54,542 nt of DNA from Verrucomicrobiota bacterium JB023 (GCA_030673895.1 JAUTCR010000019.1:1-54542), one strand, 5' to 3'; shown: positions 35,822-44,292, counted from the first letter of the stretch. Notes: a model not told the origin generated them from the letters alone. Numbers and translations are program-made.

Positions 35822-36128
35822 TGTGAATAAGTTCTGAATAGTTTGTTCTCTCTTGGACCGCCAAGAGACGCAAAGACGGTTTGTTGTCCACAAACCGTCT
35901 TTTTGATCGGGCTGAACGCATCACTGTGAACAAGTTATTCACAATCAGCAACGCTGTTCATCTGTATTGTTGAATCGATAAATTGTTCCCTGTCAGTCGA
36001 TTAGGCGACCGATAGAAGCGGGTTTTCACCATTGTGAACAGGTTATTCACAATCTGTCTCCATACATTGAGGGGATGAATGGGTGCCAAAGGTGAGTTTG
36101 GACGATTGTTAAAAAACAATGTGAATAA
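35822..36128. other. Candidate replication origin: cluster of DnaA-box-like sites
   Basis: In this AT-rich spacer TTATTCACA, matching the DnaA-box form TTATNCACA, occurs four times exactly: 35822-35830 (minus), 35935-35943 (plus), 36043-36051 (plus) and 36120-36128 (minus). TTGTTCACA occurs at 35925-35933 (minus), a one-mismatch copy at 36033-36041 (minus), and TTGTCCACA at 35884-35892. Two 22-base blocks, 35925-35946 and 36033-36054, differ at one position and each carry two convergent sites. ATTGTT-AAAA-AACAAT at 36105-36120 and the A/T-rich run to about 36165 could be the unwinding region. No dnaA gene is in the window. A set of operators for a repressor reading TGTGAA is the alternative. 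Confidence 0.55.
35872..35904 (+). terminator. Strong intrinsic terminator after sucA-sucB
   Basis: A perfect 12-bp stem, AAAGACGGTTTG pairing with CAAACCGTCTTT, closes a 7-base loop, and the T-run at its 3' foot continues for two more T. It probably ends the sucAB transcript. Its loop and stem include TTGTCCACA, which resembles a DnaA box. Confidence 0.75.
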
Positions 36129-36338
36129 CCTGAGGGCTTCTTTTAAAAATTCGCTTTGCTAGCCAATTTTGGGGGGCAGGGGAGATGGATGAGGATTGCC
36201 TTCGGTGCAAGAACTTCTCTGTAGAAAATTGGGACAACGAGCGATGTTTGAGGCAAGGCACCAGCAGTGCCGGTCGGCAGAAAGGGTTAGTGGGGCGCTA
36301 TTGGCTGGGAAGCGGTCCGCCTTCGTCGTGGGCGGGTG
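36129..36338. other. Spacer between candidate origin and nickel SOD terminator
   Basis: About 210 bases with an A/T-rich start (to about 36165) and a mixed-composition remainder. No convincing gene or RNA was seen. Confidence 0.35.
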
Positions 36339-36382
36339 GAAAAAGAAAACCCCGGGTTCCTCTCGAAGAGGGAAGCCCGGGG
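36339..36382 (-). terminator. Intrinsic terminator of the nickel superoxide dismutase gene
   Basis: On the minus strand a 15-position stem (14 paired, CCCCGGGCTTCCCTC with its complement, 36350-36382) is followed by TTTTCTTTTT (36339-36349). It lies 24 bases after the stop at 36406. Confidence 0.85.
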
Positions 36383-36405
36383 CAAGAATTGGCTTTTGAG
36401 AGAAC

Positions 36406-36864
36406 TTACTGCTCCTTGTTGCCGAAGGCTTTTTCGAATTCGTGCAGAAGGTCATGGAGCTTGTCCACGTTGGCAGAGTCAGTGGATTGCTTGCACTTCA
36501 TTGCGGTGACGATCACCTGGTGGCAGAGTTCCAGCTTCTCCATGTATTCCTTTTTGCCCGCTTCGTCAGTAGCTGGCTTGAGGCGTTGGGCCATAAAGTA
36601 ATCGAGCACGGTTTGCTGGATGCTCTGCGCATGGCTCTCCTTGTTCATGATCCAGCGGGTGAGCTGATGGGCGTTCGCAGCAGGGTCCTTGGACAATTCG
36701 TCGATTTGCTTGGTTGCCTTCTCGATGGTCAACCAGTCGGTGTGAAGGTCCTCGATGACGTTGTTGTCAGCGTAGATTCCACAAGGGATCTGGCAGTGGG
36801 CTTGAAGAGCTGGCGCGGACGCAACACCCGAGGCGATAATGAGACTCAAAAGGTAATTTTTCAT
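36406..36864 (-). CDS. sodN: Exported nickel-containing superoxide dismutase
   Basis: This 152-residue protein consists of a Sec signal peptide (1-22, ending ALQA) followed at once by HCQIPCGIY, the nickel-hook motif HCxxPCxxY of Ni-SOD, then a helical domain of about 120 residues. After cleavage at A22|H23, His23 becomes the N-terminal residue and with Cys24 and Cys28 would bind nickel. In classical Ni-SOD a dedicated protease (SodX/SodP) exposes this His; here signal peptidase could do it, placing the enzyme in the periplasm. The usual Asp-Pro after the hook Tyr is missing. It lies 56 bases after a hypothetical gene on the same strand. Confidence 0.85.
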   Translation of the reverse strand: MKNYLLSLIIASGVASAPALQAHCQIPCGIYADNNVIEDLHTDWLTIEKATKQIDELSKDPAANAHQLTRWIMNKESHAQSIQQTVLDYFMAQRLKPATDEAGKKEYMEKLELCHQVIVTAMKCKQSTDSANVDKLHDLLHEFEKAFGNKEQ

Positions 36865-36920
36865 GGCGGCAGAAGGTTAAAGCGGTTTGTTCGCGCTGCA
36901 ACGCTTCGATTGTCCTCAGC

Positions 36921-37340
36921 CTATTTTTTCAGGTTGAGCAGCCGTTCGTTGGTTTCATCAAGGAGGAACAGCGAACGCCTGAAGTCGATGAAGTCGTTCA
37001 GCTTTTTCACCTCGAGGCGGGAGTCGGGATCGACCTCCAGTTTCATCTGTCCCAGCTCGATGCCCGGGATTTCCTGCACTAGGGTCGGCTCGTCGACGTG
37101 CAGGACGAGAAGGGGAGGGCGGAACCAGCGTTTCTGCAGATCCACCCGGGTGACCCGGGAGTAGGGGATCTCGATGAGCGTCATGTCACCCGGTCCCTTG
37201 GTGAAGACGTTTCCCTTCAGCCGCCAATGGAGGTCGATGTGCTCGGCGTGGAAGCGAAGGTGCCCCTGCACCGTTTCTCGTCCGAGGTGGTCGGTGGCTG
37301 GGATGGTGAAGTGGAGACTAATCGGGTCGGTATCGAGCAC
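36921..37340 (-). CDS. Conserved-looking hypothetical protein
   Basis: This 139-residue soluble protein has alternating beta strands (ISLHFTIPA, LRFHAEHIDLHWRL, MTLIEIPYSRVTRVDL, PLLVLHVDEP) and a C-terminal helix (KLNDFIDFRRSLFLL). The strand pattern with a central IPYSRVTRVDLQK segment recalls PH-like domains, but I do not recognise the family. No signal peptide or membrane segment is present. It is followed by sodN on the same strand, possibly in one transcript. Confidence 0.65.
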   Translation of the reverse strand: MLDTDPISLHFTIPATDHLGRETVQGHLRFHAEHIDLHWRLKGNVFTKGPGDMTLIEIPYSRVTRVDLQKRWFRPPLLVLHVDEPTLVQEIPGIELGQMKLEVDPDSRLEVKKLNDFIDFRRSLFLLDETNERLLNLKK

Positions 37341-37455
37341 CTCTGTTTTTTGCCGGAATCGAGACCGGGAGTCGATTCCGAAGCTTGCCGTGATTACTCT
37401 TTACCCAGAGATTGGTCAGAAACTGACCAGCAGAATAGTGAAGAATGAGTTAAAT

Positions 37456-37495
37456 AAACAAAAGAAACGGGCCGACCAAGTTAATGGTCGACCCG
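37456..37495 (-). terminator. Intrinsic terminator of glnB
   Basis: On the minus strand CGGGTCGACC pairs with GGTCGGCCCG across an 8-base loop (37468-37495, nine of ten positions), followed by TTTCTTTTGTTTA (37456-37467 and on). It lies 27 bases after the glnB stop. Confidence 0.75.
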
Positions 37496-37522
37496 CTCAA
37501 AAGAGTTATTAGAACGCGAAGC

Positions 37523-38368
<846 letters not shown>

Positions 38369-38443
38369 GGCATCGGCGAGGCTGACAGTCTTGCCGGTAT
38401 GGCCGAACTTGAACGGGCCGGGGTCTCTGCTTGGATGGCGGGG

Positions 38444-41400
38444 ATGTCGGCCTCTTTTGTTCATCTCCACCTCCACACAGAGTATTCCACCCTCGATGGC
38501 GCGGTCCGGATCAAGGATCTGGTCTCCAAGGCGTCGGACCTAGGGATGCCAGCGGTGGCGATGACTGACCACGGGAATCTCTACGGGGCGGTCGAATTTT
38601 ATCAGAAGGCGACGGCTGCGGGGGTGAAGCCGATATTCGGCTGTGAGATCTATCTGGCCCCTTTCTCGCTAAGCGAAAAAAAAGAGGTCCCCGGTCGAAA
38701 GCGCGCCACCCATCTCACGCTCTTGGCTGAAACCGAGGAGGGCTGGTGGAACCTGGTCAAGCTCGTCTCACGGGGTCATCTCGAGGGGCTCTATTATGGC
38801 AAGCCGAGGGTGGATCGCGAAACCTTGCGGGAATTCTCGAAAGGAATCATCTGTCTGAGCGGCTGCATCAGTGGCCCCGTCAATGAGTGGATCCTGAAGG
38901 GCGAGAAGGATAAGGCCAAGGAGACCCTTGCGGAGCTAGTCGACATTTATGGTAAGGACAGCACCTTTGTGGAAATCCACGACCATGGGCTGGAAGACCA
39001 GGCGAGGGTGAGACCCGTCTTGGAGGAGCTGGCTCAGGATCTCGATCTGCGCTTGGTCGCCGCCAACGACGTGCATTTTCTCAATCGTGAGGACCACGAG
39101 TCTCACGATGTGATGATCTGCATCGGGACGGGCAAGCTGCTCTTTGATTCGGATCGAATGCGGTATTCGCCCGAGGTTTACTTCAAGAGCGCGGAGGAGA
39201 TGCGAGAAACCTTCGCTGATTATCCGGAGGCGTGTGACGTGACCCTGGAAATCGCCGAGCGGTGCAACGTGGAATTGCACCTGGATGCAACAAGTTCGGA
39301 GAAATACCCGCAGTTTGATTCGCCGGACGGCAGTCCGCGCGAGGACTATTTTCGCAAGGTCTGTTTCGAGGGATTGACCGATCGCTACCGCGATGGGCGC
39401 TTGGAGGAATTGGCTGACTACCTCGGCGTAGGCGTCGAGGAGATGCAAAAAACCTTGGACGACCGTCTCGACTACGAGATTGGCACCATCAATCAGCTTG
39501 GCTTCGCGAGTTACTTCTTGATCACGGCCGATTTCATCAATTGGGGGCGGGAGCAAAATATCCCTGTCGGCCCGGGACGCGGCTCCGCGGCGGGTTCGCT
39601 CGTCGCTTACACCCTGGGGATTACTGATATCTGCCCGATGCGTTTCGGTCTGCTCTTCGAGCGATTCCTCAACCCCGAGCGAGTCAGCCCCCCTGATGTG
39701 GACATCGACTTCTGCCAGAGTCGGCGGGCGGAAGTGATTGAGTATGTTCGCCAAAAGTATGGCGAGCGCTGTGTCTCCCACATCATCACCTACGGCACCC
39801 TGGGGGCAAAGAGTGTCCTTCGCGATGTCTCGCGGGTGATGGGGCTGAGCTACGGGGATGCGGACAAGCTGGCCAAGATGATCGAGACCAAGCCGGGAGT
39901 GAAGCTGGCCTCCGAGTTCGAGGCCAAGGATGAGCTTAGGGAGGCGGTCGAGGGCAGCAGCACCTATCGCGAGCTCTGGGACCACGCGCTGAAGCTCGAA
40001 GGATTGACTCGAAACGTGGGTGTCCACGCGGCCGGTGTGGTGATCGGTGACCGCCCGCTGGACGAGCACGTTCCTCTCACCCGGGGGAACGAAGGGGAAG
40101 TGGTGACCCAGTATGACATGGGGGCGATCACCGAGGTGGGTCTGCTCAAAATGGACTTCCTGGGTCTGAAGAACCTCACCGTCATTCAAGACGCGGTGAA
40201 TCACATCCGGGTCCATACGCCGGACTTCGATATCCGGGAAATTGCCTTGGACGATGAGCCCACCTTCCAGCTCCTCCACCGCGGGGAGACGATGGGCGTC
40301 TTCCAGCTGGAGTCCGGCGGCATGACGGAGACCTGCCGCCGCTACGGGATCCGACGGATTGAGGACATCATTGACCTCCTCGCTCTCTACCGTCCGGGCG
40401 CGATGCAGTTCATCGACCAAATGATCGATGTGAAGGAAGGGCGGGCCAAGCCGGACTACGAGCACCCGCTCCTCGAGGAGATCTGCGGCGACACCTACGG
40501 GGTCATGATCTATCAGGAGCAGGTCCAGAATGCGGCTAAGAGCCTCGCGGGCTACACTCTCGGTGGCGCGGATATTCTCCGTCGCGCCATGGGTAAGAAG
40601 AAGCCCGAGGAGATGCAGAAGCAGCGCCTCCTCTTCGTGAAGGGCTGCAAGGAGGTCAATGACATCGACGAGAAGTTGGCCAACCGCATCTTCGATAAGA
40701 TTGCCATGTTCGCCGGATATGGCTTCAACAAGTCGCACTCCGCTTGTTACGGGCACATTTCGTATTGGACGGCTTATTTGAAGGCGAATTTTCCCGTCGA
40801 GTTCATGGCCGCGCTCTTGTCGAATGAGATCAATAACACCGATAAGATCGGGGTTTTCGTTGCCGAGTGCCATCGTATGGGAATCGAAATTCTTCCCCCT
40901 AACCTCAATCGCTCGCGTTTGCGTTTCGCGCCGGAAGATGCCGACGGGCGCAAGGCGATTCGCTACGGGCTCGCCGCCATCAAAAACGTGGGTGAGGCCG
41001 CCATGGAGAAGGCCATCCGGGAGAGGGAAGAAAAGGGCGACTTCAGCTCCTTGGACGACTTCACCAATCGGCTGGACTCCCGCGTGGTCAATAAGCGCAT
41101 TCTGGAGAATCTCGTTAAGGCGGGGGCTCTCGACTGGACGGGTGAAACGCGGGCGGGCATGTTCGCTCGCTTGGAGAAAGTGGTCGCCTCGGCGACATCG
41201 GCACAGCGGGATCGGGCCGCCGGGCAGGGCGCGCTCTTCGATACCATGGATTTTGTGGGTTCCACGCCCGAGCCCGAAGCCGAAGCGGCAGCCGTCGAGG
41301 AATGGCCCAAGGAAGAGCGGCTCGAGCAGGAAAAGGAGCTGCTGGGATTCTACGTCACTGGCCATCCCCTCGATAAATTCCGGGGGGTGATCGATGCCGA

Positions 41401-41947
41401 GAAATACTGCCGTCTCGGGCTCATCGACGAGCTGGAGCTTGGCGACCGACGCACGCGCTACCTCTTTGCCGGGATGCTGCGCTCCGTGGAGCATCGAACC
41501 ACGAAAGCAGGGAAGCCCTTTGGAATCTTGACTCTCGAGGACTTCACCGGAAGCCGTGAGATCGTGGTTTGGAGCGAGAGTTACACCCCCGCCAAGGAGG
41601 CGGGGCTTCTCGAGGCCGGCACGGTCGTGCGGCTGAAGGCGTCCATCTCCATCGATGATCGCACGGAGCAGCGGCGCCTGTCGGGCAGTGATATTAAGCC
41701 GATTAAGTCGAAGGCTCCCGCGCGCAAGGGCAAGGGGCCGGTCGAGCTGTCTCTCCGGGTGGCCACCAATTGCCGGCAGGACTTGGAACAAATTCGGAAA
41801 GTGCTGACGCTACATCCCGGCAAGACCCCCGTTCTCGTGCATGTCTCGAATGGAGCGGGTAAGCGGGCCACCGTTGAGGTAGGAGAGGAGTATTGGGTGA
41901 AGCGGGGATCCGATCTGGAGACTGCGCTGGCTCCATGGAGTCGATAG
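38444..41947 (+). CDS. dnaE: DNA polymerase III alpha subunit DnaE
   Basis: This replicative polymerase catalytic subunit has about 1167 residues from the chosen start. The N-terminal PHP domain begins SFVHLHLHTEYSTLDGAVR and includes AMTDHGNLYGAVEF. The palm holds GPGRGSAAGSLVAYTLGI and PDVDIDFCQSRR, whose Asp residues bind metal. Then come YGTLGAKSVLRDVSRVMG, VGVHAAGVVIG, FQLESGGM, the finger helices, a helix-hairpin-helix region (ENLVKAGALDWTG) and an OB-fold domain near 1000-1080. It is the DnaE1 type rather than PolC. The ATG at 38444 gives the usual MSASFVHLH start with GGCGGGG just upstream; the frame is open from 38399. Confidence 0.97.
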   Translation: MSASFVHLHLHTEYSTLDGAVRIKDLVSKASDLGMPAVAMTDHGNLYGAVEFYQKATAAGVKPIFGCEIYLAPFSLSEKKEVPGRKRATHLTLLAETEEGWWNLVKLVSRGHLEGLYYGKPRVDRETLREFSKGIICLSGCISGPVNEWILKGEKDKAKETLAELVDIYGKDSTFVEIHDHGLEDQARVRPVLEELAQDLDLRLVAANDVHFLNREDHESHDVMICIGTGKLLFDSDRMRYSPEVYFKSAEEMRETFADYPEACDVTLEIAERCNVELHLDATSSEKYPQFDSPDGSPREDYFRKVCFEGLTDRYRDGRLEELADYLGVGVEEMQKTLDDRLDYEIGTINQLGFASYFLITADFINWGREQNIPVGPGRGSAAGSLVAYTLGITDICPMRFGLLFERFLNPERVSPPDVDIDFCQSRRAEVIEYVRQKYGERCVSHIITYGTLGAKSVLRDVSRVMGLSYGDADKLAKMIETKPGVKLASEFEAKDELREAVEGSSTYRELWDHALKLEGLTRNVGVHAAGVVIGDRPLDEHVPLTRGNEGEVVTQYDMGAITEVGLLKMDFLGLKNLTVIQDAVNHIRVHTPDFDIREIALDDEPTFQLLHRGETMGVFQLESGGMTETCRRYGIRRIEDIIDLLALYRPGAMQFIDQMIDVKEGRAKPDYEHPLLEEICGDTYGVMIYQEQVQNAAKSLAGYTLGGADILRRAMGKKKPEEMQKQRLLFVKGCKEVNDIDEKLANRIFDKIAMFAGYGFNKSHSACYGHISYWTAYLKANFPVEFMAALLSNEINNTDKIGVFVAECHRMGIEILPPNLNRSRLRFAPEDADGRKAIRYGLAAIKNVGEAAMEKAIREREEKGDFSSLDDFTNRLDSRVVNKRILENLVKAGALDWTGETRAGMFARLEKVVASATSAQRDRAAGQGALFDTMDFVGSTPEPEAEAAAVEEWPKEERLEQEKELLGFYVTGHPLDKFRGVIDAEKYCRLGLIDELELGDRRTRYLFAGMLRSVEHRTTKAGKPFGILTLEDFTGSREIVVWSESYTPAKEAGLLEAGTVVRLKASISIDDRTEQRRLSGSDIKPIKSKAPARKGKGPVELSLRVATNCRQDLEQIRKVLTLHPGKTPVLVHVSNGAGKRATVEVGEEYWVKRGSDLETALAPWSR

Positions 41948-41951
41948 GTCG

Positions 41952-41971
41952 AGTTCAAATTTTATTGAACT
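41952..41971. promoter_or_regulatory. Palindromic operator candidate upstream of the GbsR/MarR-like gene
   Basis: AGTTCAAATTTTATTGAACT is an inverted repeat of 7-bp arms around a 6-base spacer, 28 bases before the GTG start at 42000. An almost identical sequence (18 of 20) recurs at 43051-43070 before the exopolysaccharide genes. Confidence 0.6.
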
Positions 41972-41999
41972 TTGCTTCACCCTTCGGCATCTTCCTGTC

Positions 42000-42503
42000 G
42001 TGTCGGAGGCAGTGACAGACTCAAACCCGGGTCTTACCGAAATGGAGAGCCGAACCATTTCTTATTTTTGCGATGGAGTAAAGGTTCTCGGCTTGCCCCG
42101 TTCGGTGGGGGAAATTTACGGGCTTCTCTTTGTTTCGAGGGAGCCCTTGTCGATGGCTGACCTAGTGGAGAAGCTAGGGATTAGCAAGGGTTCAGCTAGT
42201 CAAGGGTTACGTCTCCTGCGTGCCTTGGGAGCGCTCAATGAGGTCAAGGGGATTGACGAGCGTCGCACTTATTTTAAAGCGAATATGAGTTTGAAGCGCT
42301 TGGTCGGAGGCTTTATTCGCGGTCAGATTCGTCCGCATTTGCGGAGTGGGGAGGAGAAGCTCGATCAGCTTCATATGATAGTTGAGGAGGTAGAAGATGA
42401 GGAGTCGAGAAAGTTTTACCAAGAGCGTCTCGACAAGTTGGAGCGTTGGAGTAAACGGGGGCAGATGGTTTTGCCTCTCCTACAACGATTTTTGGGCGAA
42501 TGA
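42000..42503 (+). CDS. GbsR/MarR-like winged-helix transcriptional regulator
   Basis: This 167-residue protein has a winged helix-turn-helix: LGLPRSVGEIYGLLFVSREPLSMADLVEKLGISKGSASQGLRLLRALGALNEV, typical of the GbsR branch of the MarR superfamily. A wing (DERRTYFKAN) and a C-terminal helical dimerisation region follow. It begins with GTG at 42000; an internal ATG at 42042 is an alternative. Its stop overlaps the NusG-like start (ATGA). It heads the exopolysaccharide locus and is preceded by a 20-bp palindrome, so autoregulation is likely (inference). The ligand is unknown. Confidence 0.85.
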   Translation: MSEAVTDSNPGLTEMESRTISYFCDGVKVLGLPRSVGEIYGLLFVSREPLSMADLVEKLGISKGSASQGLRLLRALGALNEVKGIDERRTYFKANMSLKRLVGGFIRGQIRPHLRSGEEKLDQLHMIVEEVEDEESRKFYQERLDKLERWSKRGQMVLPLLQRFLGE

Positions 42504-43042
42504 GTTCCGACGAAGAATCGAAGCCAGCCTGGTATTGTCTGCGTAGTCAGACCAAGCGCGAGCACATCGCCGCGGCCACCTTGGCGCGTCTGGATGAGGT
42601 TGAGGTTTTTTGCCCCCGCATTCGTTACCGCAAGCCCACCCGGCGGGGGGTCATCTGGTGGGTCGAACCCCTCTTTCCGGGTTACCTGCTGGCTCGCTTT
42701 GAGCAGACTCAATCGTTGCGCGATGTTCTTCATACCCAGGGAGTCAGCGGGATTGTGAAGTTCGGCAGCACCATCCCGGCACTCGATGCGGCATTCGTCG
42801 AATCGCTACGGGAGGAATTCGCCGCCGAGGCGGATCAGGCCGAGATGCTTACCATTGAGCGAAAGCTCTCTCCGGGGGATGAAGTGGAGATGGTGGATGG
42901 GGCCTTCAAAGGGCTCACCGGCCAGATCCTCGAGGTCATTCCCTCCAAGGAGCGGGTGATGGTTCTGCTCGAGTTTCTCGGTCAGGAGCGTCCCATCGTG
43001 GTCGATCCCTTCAGTCTCGTCCTCCGTGAAAAGGACGCATGA
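42500..43042 (+). CDS. Specialised NusG paralogue (RfaH/UpxY/LoaP-like antiterminator)
   Basis: This 180-residue protein has a NusG N-terminal domain (AWYCLRSQTKREHIAAATL near 10-28, then PLFPGYLLARFE and VSGIVKFG) and a C-terminal KOW domain (LSPGDEVEMVDGAFKGLTGQILEV). The PLFPGYLLARF core matches NusG, but the protein is not in a secE-rpl context and instead overlaps a regulator gene at the front of an exopolysaccharide cluster. RfaH, UpxY and LoaP paralogues ride RNA polymerase through long polysaccharide operons and suppress termination there. A leader hairpin, an ops-like motif and an intra-operon terminator downstream fit such a role. Confidence 0.88.
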   Translation: MSSDEESKPAWYCLRSQTKREHIAAATLARLDEVEVFCPRIRYRKPTRRGVIWWVEPLFPGYLLARFEQTQSLRDVLHTQGVSGIVKFGSTIPALDAAFVESLREEFAAEADQAEMLTIERKLSPGDEVEMVDGAFKGLTGQILEVIPSKERVMVLLEFLGQERPIVVDPFSLVLREKDA

Positions 43043-43070
43043 ACTGATTTAGTTCATTTTTTATTGAACT
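43039..43070. promoter_or_regulatory. Double palindrome, operator candidate for the exopolysaccharide genes
   Basis: AGTTCATTTTTTATTGAACT (43051-43070) matches the site at 41952-41971 in 18 of 20 positions. It overlaps a second perfect palindrome, ATGAACT-GATTT-AGTTCAT (43039-43057). Together they give three TGAACT/AGTTCA half-sites, spaced for cooperative dimer binding, immediately after the NusG-like stop codon. Confidence 0.6.
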
Positions 43071-43104
43071 CGACAGCGCTTTGCCGTTTCTAGAGGCCGT
43101 GTCG

Positions 43105-43164
43105 CGGGTTCGCCCGGCTTTTACCGTTGGTTCCGGTTCTGCTGGGACCAATGGCGGACGCATG
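43105..43164 (+). promoter_or_regulatory. Leader RNA hairpins and ops-like element before the first sugar gene
   Basis: The transcript leader has a small CGGG-TTCG-CCCG tetraloop hairpin (43105-43116). It also has an 11-bp stem, CCGTTGGTTCC pairing with GGGACCAATGG (43124-43134 and 43144-43154, two G-U pairs). The second stem runs into GGCGGACGCATG (43153-43164), which matches the E. coli RfaH-recruiting ops sequence GGCGGTAGCGTG at 9 of 12 positions. It lies between the NusG-like gene and the epimerase start at 43230. Confidence 0.4.
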
Positions 43165-43229
43165 GCACAACAAATCGACGTTCTAACAACGTCTCAACAA
43201 CGCAAACATCCCAAGAGAAGACAGAGCTT

Positions 43230-44222
43230 ATGAGCAAGAAAGTCCTTGTAGCAGGTGGAGGCGGCTTTATCGGAGGCCATCTCGCACGAGTTCACATCGA
43301 ACGAGGCCACGATGTCGTCGTCACAGACGTCAAGCCTATCGACCAATGGTATCAGCTTCATGAGAGCGCTGAGAATATTCAGGCTAACATGGAGGAGAAG
43401 GGGGCTTGTTACAAGGTCATGGAAGGTTGTGATGAAGTTTACAACCTCGCTTGTAATATGGGTGGCATGGGCTTCATCGAGAACAATCGCAGCCTCTGCA
43501 TGTTGAGTGTTCTCATCAATACCCACATGCTCATGGCTGCCAAGGATCTCGGTATCGACAAATATTTCTATTCGTCCAGTGCCTGCATCTATCCTGACTA
43601 CCGTCAGACGGATGCCGAGGTCACCGCCTTGAAGGAGAGTGATGCCTATCCTGCCATGCCCGAGAACGGCTATGGTTGGGAAAAACTCTTCTCCGAGCGT
43701 CTCTGCAAGAATTTCGAGGAAGACTTTGGTTTCATTTCCAAGGTTTACCGTTTCCACAATGTCTATGGTCCTTATGGAACGTGGGATGGTGGCCGTGAAA
43801 AAGCTCCTGCCGCAATGTGCCGCAAGGTCATTGAGTGCATGGACTCTGGTAATATGGAGATGGAGATTTGGGGTGATGGTGAGCAGACCCGTTCGTTCAT
43901 GTATATCGATGACTGCATTACCGGCATCGATAAGTTGATGGAATCGGATTACACGGATCCGCTGAACTTGGGCCGCAGCGAGCTGGTCACAATCAATCAG
44001 CTTCTTTCCACCGTGGAAGATATCGCGGGCGTCAAAGTCGACCGCAAATACAATCTCGATGCTCCCCAGGGGGTTCGCGGACGGAACTCCGACAACACCC
44101 TCATCAAGGAAAAGCTGGGTTGGGAGCCGGAAATTGACCTGCGCTCGGGCATGGAAAAAACCTTCCATTGGATTAAGGAGCAATACGACCGCAAGAAAGC
44201 GGGCGAGGCGACTGTCCTCTAA
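43230..44222 (+). CDS. NAD-dependent epimerase, GDP-mannose 3,5-epimerase-like
   Basis: This 330-residue extended short-chain dehydrogenase has a nucleotide loop (VAGGGGFIGGHLA), then NLACNMGGMGFIENN, SSSACIYPDYRQ, KESDAYPAMPENGYGWEKLFSE (catalytic Tyr-x3-Lys), RFHNVYGPYGTWDGGREKAPAAMCRK and GDGEQTRSFMYIDDC. These blocks are those of GDP-mannose 3,5-epimerase, which converts GDP-mannose to GDP-L-galactose or GDP-L-gulose. It is the first structural gene after the regulatory leader and ends in a strong terminator. Close bacterial relatives with other sugar substrates are possible. Confidence 0.85.
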   Translation: MSKKVLVAGGGGFIGGHLARVHIERGHDVVVTDVKPIDQWYQLHESAENIQANMEEKGACYKVMEGCDEVYNLACNMGGMGFIENNRSLCMLSVLINTHMLMAAKDLGIDKYFYSSSACIYPDYRQTDAEVTALKESDAYPAMPENGYGWEKLFSERLCKNFEEDFGFISKVYRFHNVYGPYGTWDGGREKAPAAMCRKVIECMDSGNMEMEIWGDGEQTRSFMYIDDCITGIDKLMESDYTDPLNLGRSELVTINQLLSTVEDIAGVKVDRKYNLDAPQGVRGRNSDNTLIKEKLGWEPEIDLRSGMEKTFHWIKEQYDRKKAGEATVL

Positions 44223-44234
44223 GAATTTCGCATC

Positions 44235-44270
44235 ACGGCGGGAAGGTAAGTCTTCCCGCCGTTTTACTTA
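44235..44270 (+). terminator. Strong intrinsic terminator inside the exopolysaccharide locus
   Basis: A perfect 11-bp stem, ACGGCGGGAAG-GTAAGT-CTTCCCGCCGT (44235-44262), is followed by TTTACTTA. It lies between the epimerase and glycosyltransferase genes, both on the plus strand, and would stop most transcripts unless they were antiterminated. Confidence 0.85.
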
Positions 44271-44292
44271 TTCACCCCTTCAGCATTTCACG

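Noticed and set aside
35925-36051. CRP/FNR-type operators (TGTGA...TCACA)
   Set aside because: The half-sites are 9 bases apart instead of the 6 needed for CRP, whereas each half reads as a full DnaA box.
38936-41791. 951-codon open frame on the minus strand
   Set aside because: Antisense shadow of dnaE, an artefact of high GC codon usage; no domains.
43105-43116. tRNA T-arm-like GGGTTCGCCC
   Set aside because: No cloverleaf can be drawn around it; it is a short tetraloop hairpin in an mRNA leader.
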